Shown here in pieces: positions 18,151 through 26,237 of a stretch of DNA of 64,000 nt (position 1 is the stretch's first letter; the number at the start of each line of letters is the position of its first letter). The stretch comes from Frateuria terrea. GTDB taxonomy: Bacteria; Pseudomonadota; Gammaproteobacteria; Xanthomonadales; Rhodanobacteraceae. The position numbers and the translations under genes are program-made. The notes below the pieces were generated by a model, which ran no database searches, was not told where the DNA came from, and saw nothing but the letters and a program-made list of their open reading frames with translations. The DNA lies in NCBI RefSeq assembly GCF_900115705.1, contig NZ_FOXL01000005.1, forward strand, positions 166,454-230,453. Reading direction: 5' to 3'.

Positions 18151-18259
18151 CGTCCCTCCCTGGGTAGAACTCCCTTCCGATAACCGCTCCTTGACACCCG
18201 GCTAATGATCCACGCGCCGCGTGAAGGTTTCTTCAAGGGCCGCCAAAGGCAGCGCCCGA

Positions 18260-19510
18260 CTAGAACGCGACCTCGCCGAACACGCCGATTTCGTTCGTCT
18301 TGACGTTTTGTACATGCGGCGGCACCGGATCGCTGACCGAATGATCGGCCTTCTCGTGCTTCCACACGGCCGCCAGCTTGAAGCCCTTGGCCACCTGGTA
18401 CTGCAGGCCGAGGTTGTAGTAGACGTCCTTGGCCTGGCCATCCAGGTCCTTGCTCAGCTTGGCGTTGTCGTAGCGGCCAAACAGGGCGACGTCGTCGGTG
18501 AGCGCATACGAGGCCCAGAACGAGTAGCCGTCGGCCTTGTCGCCTACCGGGCTCAGCACCAGGTTGCCCCAATCCTTGGCGGTGAAGTACTCGGCGCCCA
18601 CGCGGACCTTCTTGTCGGCATAGGCCACCATCACGTCGCCGCGCTGGGCGGTATGCGGCGTGTCGATGCTCTCGGTCTCCTTGCCCAGGTGGCCGCTGTA
18701 GCCGCCGACCGCGACGATCATGCCCTCGAACGGCACGAAGCCCACGCGGCCTTCGATGTCCACGCCCTTGCTGCGGCCCGGATTCTTGTAGCCGCCGCCG
18801 TTGACCACCGACACCGCGTAGTTGGCGACCTTGTTGGCACCGATGTCGCCACCCAGGTGCACGCCCCAGTCGGCCGAGTTGGCGTACTTCAGGCGATCGG
18901 TCAGGGTGTTCTCGACATAGCGGAAGCCGTAGTAGTTCTCCACGAACGGAATCCACGGCATGTCCGCCGAACCGATGCGCAGCACGGCCGCCTGGTCGAA
19001 CTTGCCCTGCACGTAGGCCTTCTTGACGAACAGGTTGGTCTCGCCGTCGGAGCTGACGTAGTTGAAGTCGGTGGTCAGGTTGGCCGACCAGATGTCGTTG
19101 AACTGGTGGTCCACGCCCAGGTAGAAGCGCTTGACGTCCAGGCCCGTACCCGAGGCGTCGGTCTTGCCGGTGTCGCTGTTCTTCTGGTCGATGTTGCTGA
19201 AATCGAAGAACATCTTGCCGGAGAACTTCGTATCCGCCAGCGCCTTGTCCAGCGAGGAGGCCGAGGAGGTCTGCGTCTTCTGCAGGGCCTCGATGTTCTG
19301 GCCGGTGCTCACGTTGATGTCCGACTGCGCATCGGTGCGCTGCTCCAGCTCGTCGACCTTCGCTTGCAGGGCCGCCAGCTGGGCCTTGAGCTGCTCGACC
19401 TCGACGCTGCGCGTCGACTGCGCATCCTGCGGGGCCGGTGCGGCATGCACGCCGGCGCCTGCCAGGCCCAAACCGGCGGCGATCGCCACCACGAGCATCT
19501 TCGAACGCAT
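18260..19510 (-). CDS. Phosphate-selective porin O/P family protein
   Basis: The 416-residue outer-membrane protein has a signal peptide (MRSKMLVVAIAAGLGLAGAGVHA). A short periplasmic coiled coil follows at about 33-62 (VEQLKAQLAALQAKVDELEQ). Then comes a porin barrel of alternating aromatic strands typical of OprO/OprP (FFDFSNID, LGVDHQFNDIWSANLTTDFN, WIPFVENYYGFRYVENTL) that ends in a C-terminal phenylalanine (GEVAF) as BamA substrates do. OprO/OprP proteins pass phosphate or polyphosphate. Position one gene from pstSCAB and a PhoB-like box upstream (19622-19639) support phosphate uptake. The start at 19510 has GAGAG about 5 nt ahead. Confidence 0.88.
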   Translation of the reverse strand: MRSKMLVVAIAAGLGLAGAGVHAAPAPQDAQSTRSVEVEQLKAQLAALQAKVDELEQRTDAQSDINVSTGQNIEALQKTQTSSASSLDKALADTKFSGKMFFDFSNIDQKNSDTGKTDASGTGLDVKRFYLGVDHQFNDIWSANLTTDFNYVSSDGETNLFVKKAYVQGKFDQAAVLRIGSADMPWIPFVENYYGFRYVENTLTDRLKYANSADWGVHLGGDIGANKVANYAVSVVNGGGYKNPGRSKGVDIEGRVGFVPFEGMIVAVGGYSGHLGKETESIDTPHTAQRGDVMVAYADKKVRVGAEYFTAKDWGNLVLSPVGDKADGYSFWASYALTDDVALFGRYDNAKLSKDLDGQAKDVYYNLGLQYQVAKGFKLAAVWKHEKADHSVSDPVPPHVQNVKTNEIGVFGEVAF

Positions 19511-19621
19511 GTGTCTCTCCACTGTTGGTAGGAACCCCTCGACCGCCCCCTTCGATCCGGATGGCCAAGCTGGGATGGGCGGCAGGATGCGTCGCTTCGT
19601 TTACGGTTCCATGCCGGTTGT

Positions 19622-19639
19622 GTGACAGAACGAAGACAG
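19622..19639 (-). promoter_or_regulatory. Putative PhoB box upstream of the phosphate porin gene
   Basis: On the minus strand the sequence reads CTGTCTTCGTTCTGTCAC: two CTGTC half-sites exactly 11 bp apart. This agrees with the PhoB consensus of two CTGTCAT repeats at that pitch. It sits about 110 nt before the porin start and reads toward it. It suggests induction by phosphate starvation. Confidence 0.7.
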
Positions 19640-19703
19640 CGCGTGCCTGGGCTGCCCACGCGGGCTTCGCGAGCCGCATGACAGGCGCTGATATGCTTGT
19701 CCG

Positions 19704-20363
19704 ATGGAATATGTCAGCAACAGCATGGCCAGCCGCATGTGCCAGCGGTTCCGCGGCTTCATGCCGGTCATCGTCGACGTGGAAACCGGCGGATTCGACG
19801 CCGAGCACGACGCGCTGCTGGAGATCGCGGTGGTGACCCTGTGGATGGATGGCGAGGGCTACCTGCACCCGCGACCGCCGGCGTTCACGCACGTGGAGCC
19901 CTTCCCCGGCGCGCGCATCGATCCGCGTTCGCTGGAGATTACCGGAATCGACCCGGACAATCCGCTGCGCGGCGCGCTTTCCGAACGCCAGGCGCTCGAC
20001 CACGTCTTCAATCCGGTCCGCCTGGCGATGCGCGAGAGCGAATGCCAGCGCGCCGTGCTGGTCGGCCACAACGCCGCCTTCGACCTCGCCTTCCTCAACG
20101 CCGCGGTGAGGCGTACCGGACACAAGCGCAACCCGTTCCACCCCTTCAGCTGCTTCGACACCGCCACGCTCAGCGGGCTGGCCTATGGGCAGACCGTGCT
20201 GAGCAAGGCCGTGCAGGCGGCCGGCCACGCGTTCGACGGGCGCGAGGCGCACTCGGCCATCTACGATGCCGAGCGGACCGCCGAGCTCTTCTGCGCTATC
20301 GTCAACCGCTGGCGCAGGCTGGAAACGCTCGAACGCGACCAGGTCGGACTGACCTTGAGCTGA
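19704..20363 (+). CDS. rnt: Ribonuclease T
   Basis: The 219-residue DEDDh exonuclease shows the metal-binding motifs VDVETGGFD (about 24-32), [12 protein letters not shown] (about 113-124) and [14 protein letters not shown] (about 184-197), with catalytic His in the last. RNase T trims the 3' ends of tRNA (CCA turnover) and of stable RNAs. The exact start is uncertain because ATGs at 19725 and 19737 are also in frame before [13 protein letters not shown], and none has a strong ribosome site. It is divergent from the porin and just upstream of the pst operon. Confidence 0.93.
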   Translation: MEYVSNSMASRMCQRFRGFMPVIVDVETGGFDAEHDALLEIAVVTLWMDGEGYLHPRPPAFTHVEPFPGARIDPRSLEITGIDPDNPLRGALSERQALDHVFNPVRLAMRESECQRAVLVGHNAAFDLAFLNAAVRRTGHKRNPFHPFSCFDTATLSGLAYGQTVLSKAVQAAGHAFDGREAHSAIYDAERTAELFCAIVNRWRRLETLERDQVGLTLS

Positions 20364-20378
20364 GCCATTTCGTGACGG

Positions 20379-20444
20379 TTGCGCGCAACGTGTCATCACC
20401 CTGCAACATTCATCTCATTTCATTGCAACACGCCTGACCTCAAA
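20379..20444 (+). promoter_or_regulatory. Putative multi-half-site PhoB region of the pst operon
   Basis: Between rnt and pstS the sequence can be laid out in consecutive 11-mers, each starting with a CTGTCAT-like hexamer: GTGTCA (20390), CTGCAA (20401), ATCTCA (20412), TTGCAA (20423), CTGACC (20434). PhoB half-sites have this 11-bp pitch. A 12-bp palindrome GTTGCGCGCAAC (20378-20389) sits at the upstream edge. Individual matches are degenerate, so this rests mainly on periodicity and position. Confidence 0.5.
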
Positions 20445-20495
20445 TGCGTCCCGCCGGGAATCCACCCGCGACGCACACTCTCAAGAGGACCGACC

Positions 20496-21533
20496 GTGTT
20501 GAACGCAACCACTACCGTTTCCCGCCTCGGTACGGCCGCCGTGCTGGCCGCCGCCACGCTGCTGGGCGCCAATACCGCCCGCGCCACCGACATCACCGGC
20601 GCCGGTTCGAGCTTCGTCTATCCGGTGATCTCCAAATGGTCCGCCGCCTATGCCGAAAAGACCGGCAACCACCTCAACTACCAGTCGGTTGGTTCCGGCG
20701 CCGGCATCGCGCAGATCAAGGAAGGCACCATCGATTTCGGCGCGTCCGACGCTCCGATGAGCAGCGAGGACCTCGCCAAGTACGGCCTCGGCCAATTCCC
20801 GATCGTGGTCGGCGGCATCGTGCCGGTGGTCAACATCTCCGGTGTTTCCGCCGATCAGATGAAGCTCGACGGCCAGACGCTCGCCGAGATCTTCATGGGC
20901 AACATCAAGAACTGGAACGACCCTAAGATCGCCGCGCTGAATCCGGGGCTCAAGCTGCCTTCCAAGCACATCACCGTCGTGCACCGCTCGGACGGCTCGG
21001 GCACCACCTTCAACTTCACCAATTACCTCAGCAAGGTCAGCCCGGCCTGGGGCAGCTCGGTCAAGTTCGGCACCTCGGTGAAGTGGCCGACCGGCGTGGG
21101 CGGCAAGGGCAACGAGGGCGTCTCGCAGTACGTGCGCCAGATCGCCGGCTCCATCGGCTACGTCGAATACGCCTATGCCAAGCAGAACAAGATCGCCTGG
21201 GTGGACATGAAGAATGCGGCTGGCAAGGTGCTCAAGCCCGACGCCGCCGGCTTCGCCGCCGCGGCGGCGACCGCCGACTGGGCCGGTGCGAAGGACTTCA
21301 ACCTGATCATGACCAACGCCCCGGGCGCCAATGCGTGGCCGATCACCGCCACCACCTGGGCGATCATGTACAAGAAGCCGAAGAACGCCGAACACACCAA
21401 GGTGGTGTTCGACTTCTTCAAGTGGTCCTACGCCAACGGCCAGCCCCAGGCGCAGGCGCTGGACTACGTCCCGCTGCCGCCGAGCCTGGTGCAGAAGATC
21501 GAAGCCTACTGGGCTTCGGATTTCCAGAAGTAA
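20496..21533 (+). CDS. pstS: Phosphate ABC transporter substrate-binding protein PstS
   Basis: The 345-residue periplasmic protein is read from GTG 20496, with AAGAGGA 6 nt upstream. A signal peptide ends near ANTARA, and the mature protein begins TDITGAGSSFVYPVISKW. Phosphate-binding segments are visible: GAGSS, FGASDAPMS near 85, and VHRSDGSGTTFNFTNYLS near 165. The C-terminus YVPLPPSLVQKIEAYW is typical. An ATG at 20379 is in frame, but it would put the signal peptide 39 residues in and overlaps the putative PhoB sites. It is the first gene of pstSCAB-phoU and the high-affinity phosphate capture component. Confidence 0.96.
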   Translation: MLNATTTVSRLGTAAVLAAATLLGANTARATDITGAGSSFVYPVISKWSAAYAEKTGNHLNYQSVGSGAGIAQIKEGTIDFGASDAPMSSEDLAKYGLGQFPIVVGGIVPVVNISGVSADQMKLDGQTLAEIFMGNIKNWNDPKIAALNPGLKLPSKHITVVHRSDGSGTTFNFTNYLSKVSPAWGSSVKFGTSVKWPTGVGGKGNEGVSQYVRQIAGSIGYVEYAYAKQNKIAWVDMKNAAGKVLKPDAAGFAAAAATADWAGAKDFNLIMTNAPGANAWPITATTWAIMYKKPKNAEHTKVVFDFFKWSYANGQPQAQALDYVPLPPSLVQKIEAYWASDFQK

Positions 21534-21541
21534 GGCGTTGA

Positions 21542-21597
21542 CCGGCGCGGGCGACCGCGCCGGCCCTCCGGCCGCCCCGATGACCCGGGGCGGCTTT
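21542..21597 (+). other. Two consecutive GC-rich hairpins between pstS and pstC
   Basis: The first hairpin pairs CCGGCGCGG with CCGCGCCGG around a GNRA-type GCGA tetraloop (21542-21563). The second pairs GCCGCCCCG with CGGGGCGGC around a 6-nt loop (21571-21594) and is followed only by TTT. They could partly terminate transcription or protect the pstS messenger 3' end, giving more binding protein than permease. Confidence 0.6.
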
Positions 21598-21650
21598 CCG
21601 TTGATGGAAGACGCCTGATCATCCGTTCCACGCAAGGACCGAAGCTGACC

Positions 21651-22670
21651 ATGTCCAGCCTGCCCTCCGTCGCTGCACCGCCCCCCGACCAGGACGTGCG
21701 CAGCCGGCTCGATGCCCGTAACGACCGCTGGTTCGCCTGGCTGCTCAAGGGCTGTGCGCTGCTCGTGCTGGCAGCGCTGCTGGGTGCCGCGTTCGCCACC
21801 CTGTGGGGCGGGCGCCATGCCTTCTCGACCTTCGGCTGGCACTTCCTGGTCAGTCCGGCATGGGATCCGGGCACGGACACCTACGGCGCGCTGGTACCGG
21901 TGTATGGCACGGTCGTGACGTCGCTGGTCGCCGTCGTGCTGGCGGTGCCGGTGAGCTTCGGCATCGCCCTGTTCCTCACCGAGGTGGCGCCCGGCTGGCT
22001 GCGTACACCGATCGCTTCGGCGATCGAATTGCTGGCGGGCATCCCTTCGATCATCTACGGCATGTGGGGGCTGTTCCTGTTCGCCCCGTTCTTTGCCGAA
22101 CACATCAAGCCCTGGCTGACCGCCTACCTGGGCAACAACCCCGACGGCGACCACCCGTCGTGGGTGTACGACCACTTGCCCTTCATCGGCAAGCTGTTTT
22201 CCACCGATTACCCGTTCGGCGCCAGCGTGCTCACCGCCGGCATCGTGCTGGCGATCATGATCATCCCGTTCATTTCCTCGGTCATGCGCGAGGTCTTCAT
22301 GACCGTGCCCACGCGTCTGAAGGAGTCGGCCTACGCGCTGGGCTCGAGCACATGGGAAGTGGTGTGGGACATCGTCCTTCCCTACACCCGCTCGGCGGTG
22401 ATCGGCGGCATCTTCCTCGGCCTGGGCCGTGCATTGGGCGAAACCATGGCGGTCACCTTCGTGCTCGGCAACACGCTCAACCTGTCCGCCTCGCTGCTGG
22501 ATCCGGGCGCTTCGATCGCCTCGACCATCGCCAACCAGTTCAGCGAGGCGGTCGGCCTGCAGAAGTCGGCGCTTATGGCGCTCGCCTTCCTGCTGTTCGT
22601 GGTGACCTTCATCGTGCTGCTGATTGCGCGCCTGATGCTGCGCCGACTCGCGATCAAGGAGGGCCGCTGA
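21651..22670 (+). CDS. pstC: Phosphate ABC transporter permease PstC
   Basis: The 339-residue inner-membrane permease has six or more transmembrane segments. A periplasmic insertion lies between about residues 155 and 195. The EAA cytoplasmic loop is MTVPTRLKESAYALGSSTWE (about 218-237), which docks on PstB, followed by GRALGETMAVTFVLGN, strongly conserved in PstC. It forms the channel with PstA. The stop overlaps the pstA start as TGATG. Confidence 0.95.
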   Translation: MSSLPSVAAPPPDQDVRSRLDARNDRWFAWLLKGCALLVLAALLGAAFATLWGGRHAFSTFGWHFLVSPAWDPGTDTYGALVPVYGTVVTSLVAVVLAVPVSFGIALFLTEVAPGWLRTPIASAIELLAGIPSIIYGMWGLFLFAPFFAEHIKPWLTAYLGNNPDGDHPSWVYDHLPFIGKLFSTDYPFGASVLTAGIVLAIMIIPFISSVMREVFMTVPTRLKESAYALGSSTWEVVWDIVLPYTRSAVIGGIFLGLGRALGETMAVTFVLGNTLNLSASLLDPGASIASTIANQFSEAVGLQKSALMALAFLLFVVTFIVLLIARLMLRRLAIKEGR

Positions 22671-23536
22671 TGGAAACGCTGTATCTGCGCCGCCGCGTGA
22701 CCAACGCACTGGCGATCCTGCTGAGCCTGGCCGCGACCGCAATCGGCCTGGGCTTCCTCGCATGGATCCTGTGGGATACCGTCCAGCAGGGCATCGCCGC
22801 GCTGAACCTCAAGCTGTTCACCACGATCACCGCATACGGCGACACCGGCGGCCTGTCCAATGCGATGGTCGGCAGCCTGATCATCAATGCCATCGGAATC
22901 GCGATCGCCACCCCGATCGGCGTGGCCGCCGGGACCTGGCTGGCCGAGTATGCCAACCGCACCAAGCTGGGCGAGTCGATCCGCTTCCTCAACGACATCC
23001 TGCTGTCGGCGCCGTCGATCGTGCTGGGCCTTTTCGTCTACACCATCGTCGTATTGCCGAGTACCGCGATCACGCACGGCAATACCTCGTTCTCCGGCCT
23101 GGCCGGCGGCATCGCGCTGGCGCTGATCGCGCTGCCGGTGATCGTGCGTACGACCGACGAGATGCTGCGCCTGGTGCCGGCGACGCTGCGCGAGGCCGCG
23201 CTGTCGCTCGGCATCCCGCAGTGGAAGCTGACCATGCAGGTGCTGATCCGCGCCGCGCGCTCGGGCATCATCACCGGCGTGCTGCTGGCGCTGGCGCGCA
23301 TCAGCGGCGAAACCGCACCGCTGCTGTTCACCGCCTTTGGCAACAACTACATGGCGCTCAGCCCGCTGGACAAGATGGCCAGCCTGCCGCAGGTCATCTA
23401 CCAGTACGCCAACGATCCGGGCGAGGCCATGCATGCGCTGGCCTGGGCCGGCGCGTTCGTGGTCACGATGTTCGTGCTGCTGCTGAGCCTGGCCTCGCGC
23501 CTGGCGTTCTCCCGCAACAAGGTGTCCCATGACTGA
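22670..23536 (+). CDS. pstA: Phosphate ABC transporter permease PstA
   Basis: The 288-residue permease starts at the ATG overlapping the pstC stop by one base ([20 protein letters not shown]). It has about six membrane helices and the EAA loop [20 protein letters not shown] (about 165-185), then [20 protein letters not shown], the PstA hallmark. The C-terminus overlaps pstB by 8 nt. It is the second half of the phosphate channel. Confidence 0.95.
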   Translation: METLYLRRRVTNALAILLSLAATAIGLGFLAWILWDTVQQGIAALNLKLFTTITAYGDTGGLSNAMVGSLIINAIGIAIATPIGVAAGTWLAEYANRTKLGESIRFLNDILLSAPSIVLGLFVYTIVVLPSTAITHGNTSFSGLAGGIALALIALPVIVRTTDEMLRLVPATLREAALSLGIPQWKLTMQVLIRAARSGIITGVLLALARISGETAPLLFTAFGNNYMALSPLDKMASLPQVIYQYANDPGEAMHALAWAGAFVVTMFVLLLSLASRLAFSRNKVSHD

Positions 23537-24341
23537 ACCCAACGTCCGTTTCGATCAGGTGCAGCCGGTGGGAGAGGCTGCCGTGGCCGAGCCGAAGCTG
23601 AAGGTGCGCGACGTGCACTTCTACTACAACGGCTTCCATGCCCTCAAAGGCATCAGCATGGATATTCCCGAGCGCCAGGTCACGGCGATCATCGGGCCAT
23701 CGGGTTGCGGCAAGTCCACCCTGCTGCGCATCTTCAACCGCATCTATGCCATCTACCCCAAGCTCGAGGCCAGGGGCTCGATCGAACTGGACGGCGAGAA
23801 CATCCTCGATCCCCGCTATTCGATGAACCGCCTGCGCGGCAAGGTCGGCATGGTGTTCCAGAAGCCGGTGCCGTTCCCGATGACGATCTTCGAGAACGTT
23901 GCCTACGGCATCCGCCACCACGAGAAGCTGTCGCGCAAGGCCATGGAGGAGCGCGTGGAACAGGCGCTGCGCAGCGCGGCGTTGTGGGACGAGGTCAGGG
24001 ACAAGCTCAAGCAGAACGCACTGGGCCTGTCCGGCGGACAGCAGCAGCGGCTCTGCATCGCGCGCGCGATCGCCCTGAAACCCGAGGTGCTGCTTCTGGA
24101 CGAGCCGACCTCCGCACTCGACCCGATCGCCACCGGCCGCATCGAGCAGCTGATCGAAGAGCTCAAGACCCAGTACACGATCGTCATCGTCACCCACAAC
24201 ATGCAGCAGGCGGCGCGCGTGTCCGACCAGACGGCCTTCATGTACCTGGGCGAGCTGATCGAGTTCGACAATACCGAGAAGATCTTCACCAAGCCGGGCA
24301 AGAAGCAGACCGAGGACTACATCACCGGCCGCTTCGGCTGA
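23529..24341 (+). CDS. pstB: Phosphate ABC transporter ATPase PstB
   Basis: The 270-residue ABC ATPase has Walker [10 protein letters not shown] (about 56-64), Q-loop [11 protein letters not shown], signature [17 protein letters not shown], Walker [13 protein letters not shown] and the switch histidine in [14 protein letters not shown]. It energises PstCA. The N-terminus has a short extra segment of about 20 residues before the core, and the start is supported by overlap with pstA. The C-terminus [10 protein letters not shown] is typical of PstB. Confidence 0.97.
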   Translation: MTEPNVRFDQVQPVGEAAVAEPKLKVRDVHFYYNGFHALKGISMDIPERQVTAIIGPSGCGKSTLLRIFNRIYAIYPKLEARGSIELDGENILDPRYSMNRLRGKVGMVFQKPVPFPMTIFENVAYGIRHHEKLSRKAMEERVEQALRSAALWDEVRDKLKQNALGLSGGQQQRLCIARAIALKPEVLLLDEPTSALDPIATGRIEQLIEELKTQYTIVIVTHNMQQAARVSDQTAFMYLGELIEFDNTEKIFTKPGKKQTEDYITGRFG

Positions 24342-24351
24342 CCCATCTGCC

Positions 24352-24390
24352 CCCCTCCCCACCAGGGAGGGGGCCGGGGTGAGGGGCCAC
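24352..24390. repeat. Intergenic inverted repeat between pstB and phoU
   Basis: A perfect 9-bp inverted repeat, CCCCCTCCC and GGGAGGGGG around ACCA, is followed by CCGGGGTGAGGGGCC. This resembles a family of dispersed intergenic elements in Xanthomonadales. A weaker relative lies at 6131. It may form a hairpin in the pst transcript but has no T-run. Confidence 0.5.
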
Positions 24391-24427
24391 GCCGCGAAAC
24401 CCTGTCCCACCCGCACGGACACCCACC

Positions 24428-25150
24428 ATGACGACCTCCAAAGACCACATCATCAAAAGCTACGACAGCGAACTGGCGCGCCTGACCGGCGAGATCGTGC
24501 GCATGGGCGAGCTGGCCGCCGCGCAGCTCGAGGCGGCCATCGACGTGGTCGAGCGCCGCGACGACCGGGCGGCCAATCGCGTGGTCGCCAACGACGATGC
24601 CATCGACACGCTGGAGCAGGAAATCGGCCATGACGTCATTCGCCTGCTCGCCCTGCGCGCACCGATGGCAGGCGACCTGAGAAATGTCTTCACCGCACTG
24701 CGCATTGCCTCCGACATCGAACGCATCGGCGACTATGCCGCCAACGTCGCCAAGCGCTCGATTCCGCTGTCGATGGTCGCGCCGATCGCACCGACCAGGG
24801 GACTGGGGCTGCTCGCCAAGCTGGCGGCCGCCGAAGTACGCGACGTGCTGTCTGCCTACGCCCGGCAGGATGCCGAACAGGGCTACCAGGTGTGGAAGCG
24901 CGACGCCGAACTGGACGAGGCCTACACCGGCTACTTCCGCCAGTTGCTGACCTACATGATGGAAGACCCGCGCAACATCACGCCGTGCACGCACCTGCTG
25001 TTCATGGCCAAGAACATCGAGCGCATCGGCGACCACGCAACCAACATCGCCGAGAACCTGTGGTACCAGGTGTACGGCGAACCGCTGGACAAGCAGCGGG
25101 ACAAGCGCGACCTGACCTCGAATCCGGAGATGCCCAGGCTGGGCGGCTGA
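24428..25150 (+). CDS. phoU: Phosphate signalling regulator PhoU
   Basis: The 240-residue protein is a tandem of two three-helix PhoU domains. Each carries the E/D-rich metal motif: LRIASDIERIGDYAANVAKR (about 95-115) and MAKNIERIGDHATNIAENLW (about 194-213). It links Pst transport state to the PhoR-PhoB two-component system and represses the Pho regulon when phosphate is plentiful. It is the last gene of the pst operon; phoB and phoR are not in the window. Confidence 0.96.
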   Translation: MTTSKDHIIKSYDSELARLTGEIVRMGELAAAQLEAAIDVVERRDDRAANRVVANDDAIDTLEQEIGHDVIRLLALRAPMAGDLRNVFTALRIASDIERIGDYAANVAKRSIPLSMVAPIAPTRGLGLLAKLAAAEVRDVLSAYARQDAEQGYQVWKRDAELDEAYTGYFRQLLTYMMEDPRNITPCTHLLFMAKNIERIGDHATNIAENLWYQVYGEPLDKQRDKRDLTSNPEMPRLGG

Positions 25151-25206
25151 GGCTGGCTTTCCCTCCCGCCCGCCGCACCACGGCGCGGCCGGGCCTGGCG
25201 AAGAAC

Positions 25207-25488
25207 TCAGGCGTCCGGCCGGGTCATCCGCTCGGTCTGCCGCCGCCTGGCGCTGCGCACGATGCCGAAGATGCCAATCGCCATCCATGCGATCTCGAGT
25301 GCAAAGGCCGAGGCGTTGAAGCTCCCGAACAGCAACGACAAGGCCACGCCCAGCGCGCCGAAGACGTTCATCAGCTGGTAGGTGATCCCGTTGCCGTGCA
25401 GCTTGTGGGCCTGCAGCAGCAGGAACGCGAGCAGCACCAGCACCACCCCGATGAACCCGGCCCAGTCGTACCAGAACAGCGTGCTCAT
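25207..25488 (-). CDS. CBU_0592-like small membrane protein
   Basis: The 93-residue protein has three predicted membrane helices: WAGFIGVVLVLLAFLLLQA, YQLMNVFGALGVALSLLF and SAFALEIAWMAIGIFGIV. The pattern LLLQAHKLHGN...YQLMN..GAL...S is that of the CBU_0592 family, whose function is unknown. The ATG at 25488 overlaps the rlmB stop as ATGA, which sets the start and places it last in the rnr-rlmB operon. Confidence 0.8.
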   Translation of the reverse strand: MSTLFWYDWAGFIGVVLVLLAFLLLQAHKLHGNGITYQLMNVFGALGVALSLLFGSFNASAFALEIAWMAIGIFGIVRSARRRQTERMTRPDA

Positions 25489-26237
25489 CGTTTCGCCGCC
25501 CGCTGTCGCAGCGCCTCGAACAGCACCACGCCGGTCGCGACCGAGACGTTGAGGCTTTCCATCGCACCCGGCATCGGGATCTTCGCCACGAAGTCGCACA
25601 GTTCGCGGGTGAGCCGGCGCATGCCCTCGCCCTCGCTGCCGAGCACCAGCGCCACCGGGCCGCGGAAGTCGACCTCATAGACGGACGTCTCGGTGTCGCC
25701 GGCCAGGCCGGTGATCCACACGCCGGCGTCCTTCAGCTCGCGCAACGTGCGCGCCAGGTTGGTGACCGCGACCAGCGGCACGCGGTCGGCGCCGCCGGCC
25801 GAGGCGCGACGCACCACCGGCGTCAGGCCGACGGCGCGGTCCTTCGGCACGATCACCGCCGTGACCTTCGCCGCTGCCGCCGAACGCAGGCAGGCGCCTA
25901 GGTTGTGCGGATCGGTGATGCCATCCAGCACCAGCACCAGCGTTTCCATGCCGTCGCGCTCGAGCAGTCCGGCCAGCTCGTCCTCGTGCGTCATCGGCGG
26001 CGGCTCGTACAGCGCCACGATACCCTGGTGGCGCGCCTGCCCGGCCAGCTTGTCCAGCTGCTCGCGCGGGCGGTGGTGCACCGGGATGTGGTGGGCGCGC
26101 GCCTGGTCGACGAGCTCCTTGATGCGCGTGTTGCGCTGCGCGGTGGCAATGTCCACCAGCAGCTCGCGCACGCGCGAAGCGTCGTTGGCGAGGGCGCCCT
26201 CGACCGGGTTGATGCCGATGATCCAGCTTTCGCTCAT
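25485..26237 (-). CDS. rlmB: 23S rRNA (guanosine-2'-O-)-methyltransferase RlmB
   Basis: The 250-residue SPOUT enzyme has an N-terminal RNA-binding domain (about 1-75) and the three SpoU motifs: LDGITDPHNLGACLRSA (about 103-119), ALVLGSEGEGMRRLTRELCD (about 195-214) and IPMPGAMESLNVSVATGVVL (about 220-239) forming the trefoil knot. It methylates G2251 of 23S rRNA in the E. coli numbering. It overlaps rnr by 4 nt, the same gene order as E. coli rnr-rlmB. Confidence 0.95.
   Translation of the reverse strand: MSESWIIGINPVEGALANDASRVRELLVDIATAQRNTRIKELVDQARAHHIPVHHRPREQLDKLAGQARHQGIVALYEPPPMTHEDELAGLLERDGMETLVLVLDGITDPHNLGACLRSAAAAKVTAVIVPKDRAVGLTPVVRRASAGGADRVPLVAVTNLARTLRELKDAGVWITGLAGDTETSVYEVDFRGPVALVLGSEGEGMRRLTRELCDFVAKIPMPGAMESLNVSVATGVVLFEALRQRAAKR

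Noticed and set aside
18081-20399. Very long minus-strand open frame covering porin and rnt
   Set aside because: It is a GC-bias artefact overlapping two well-supported genes in other frames and shows no domain.
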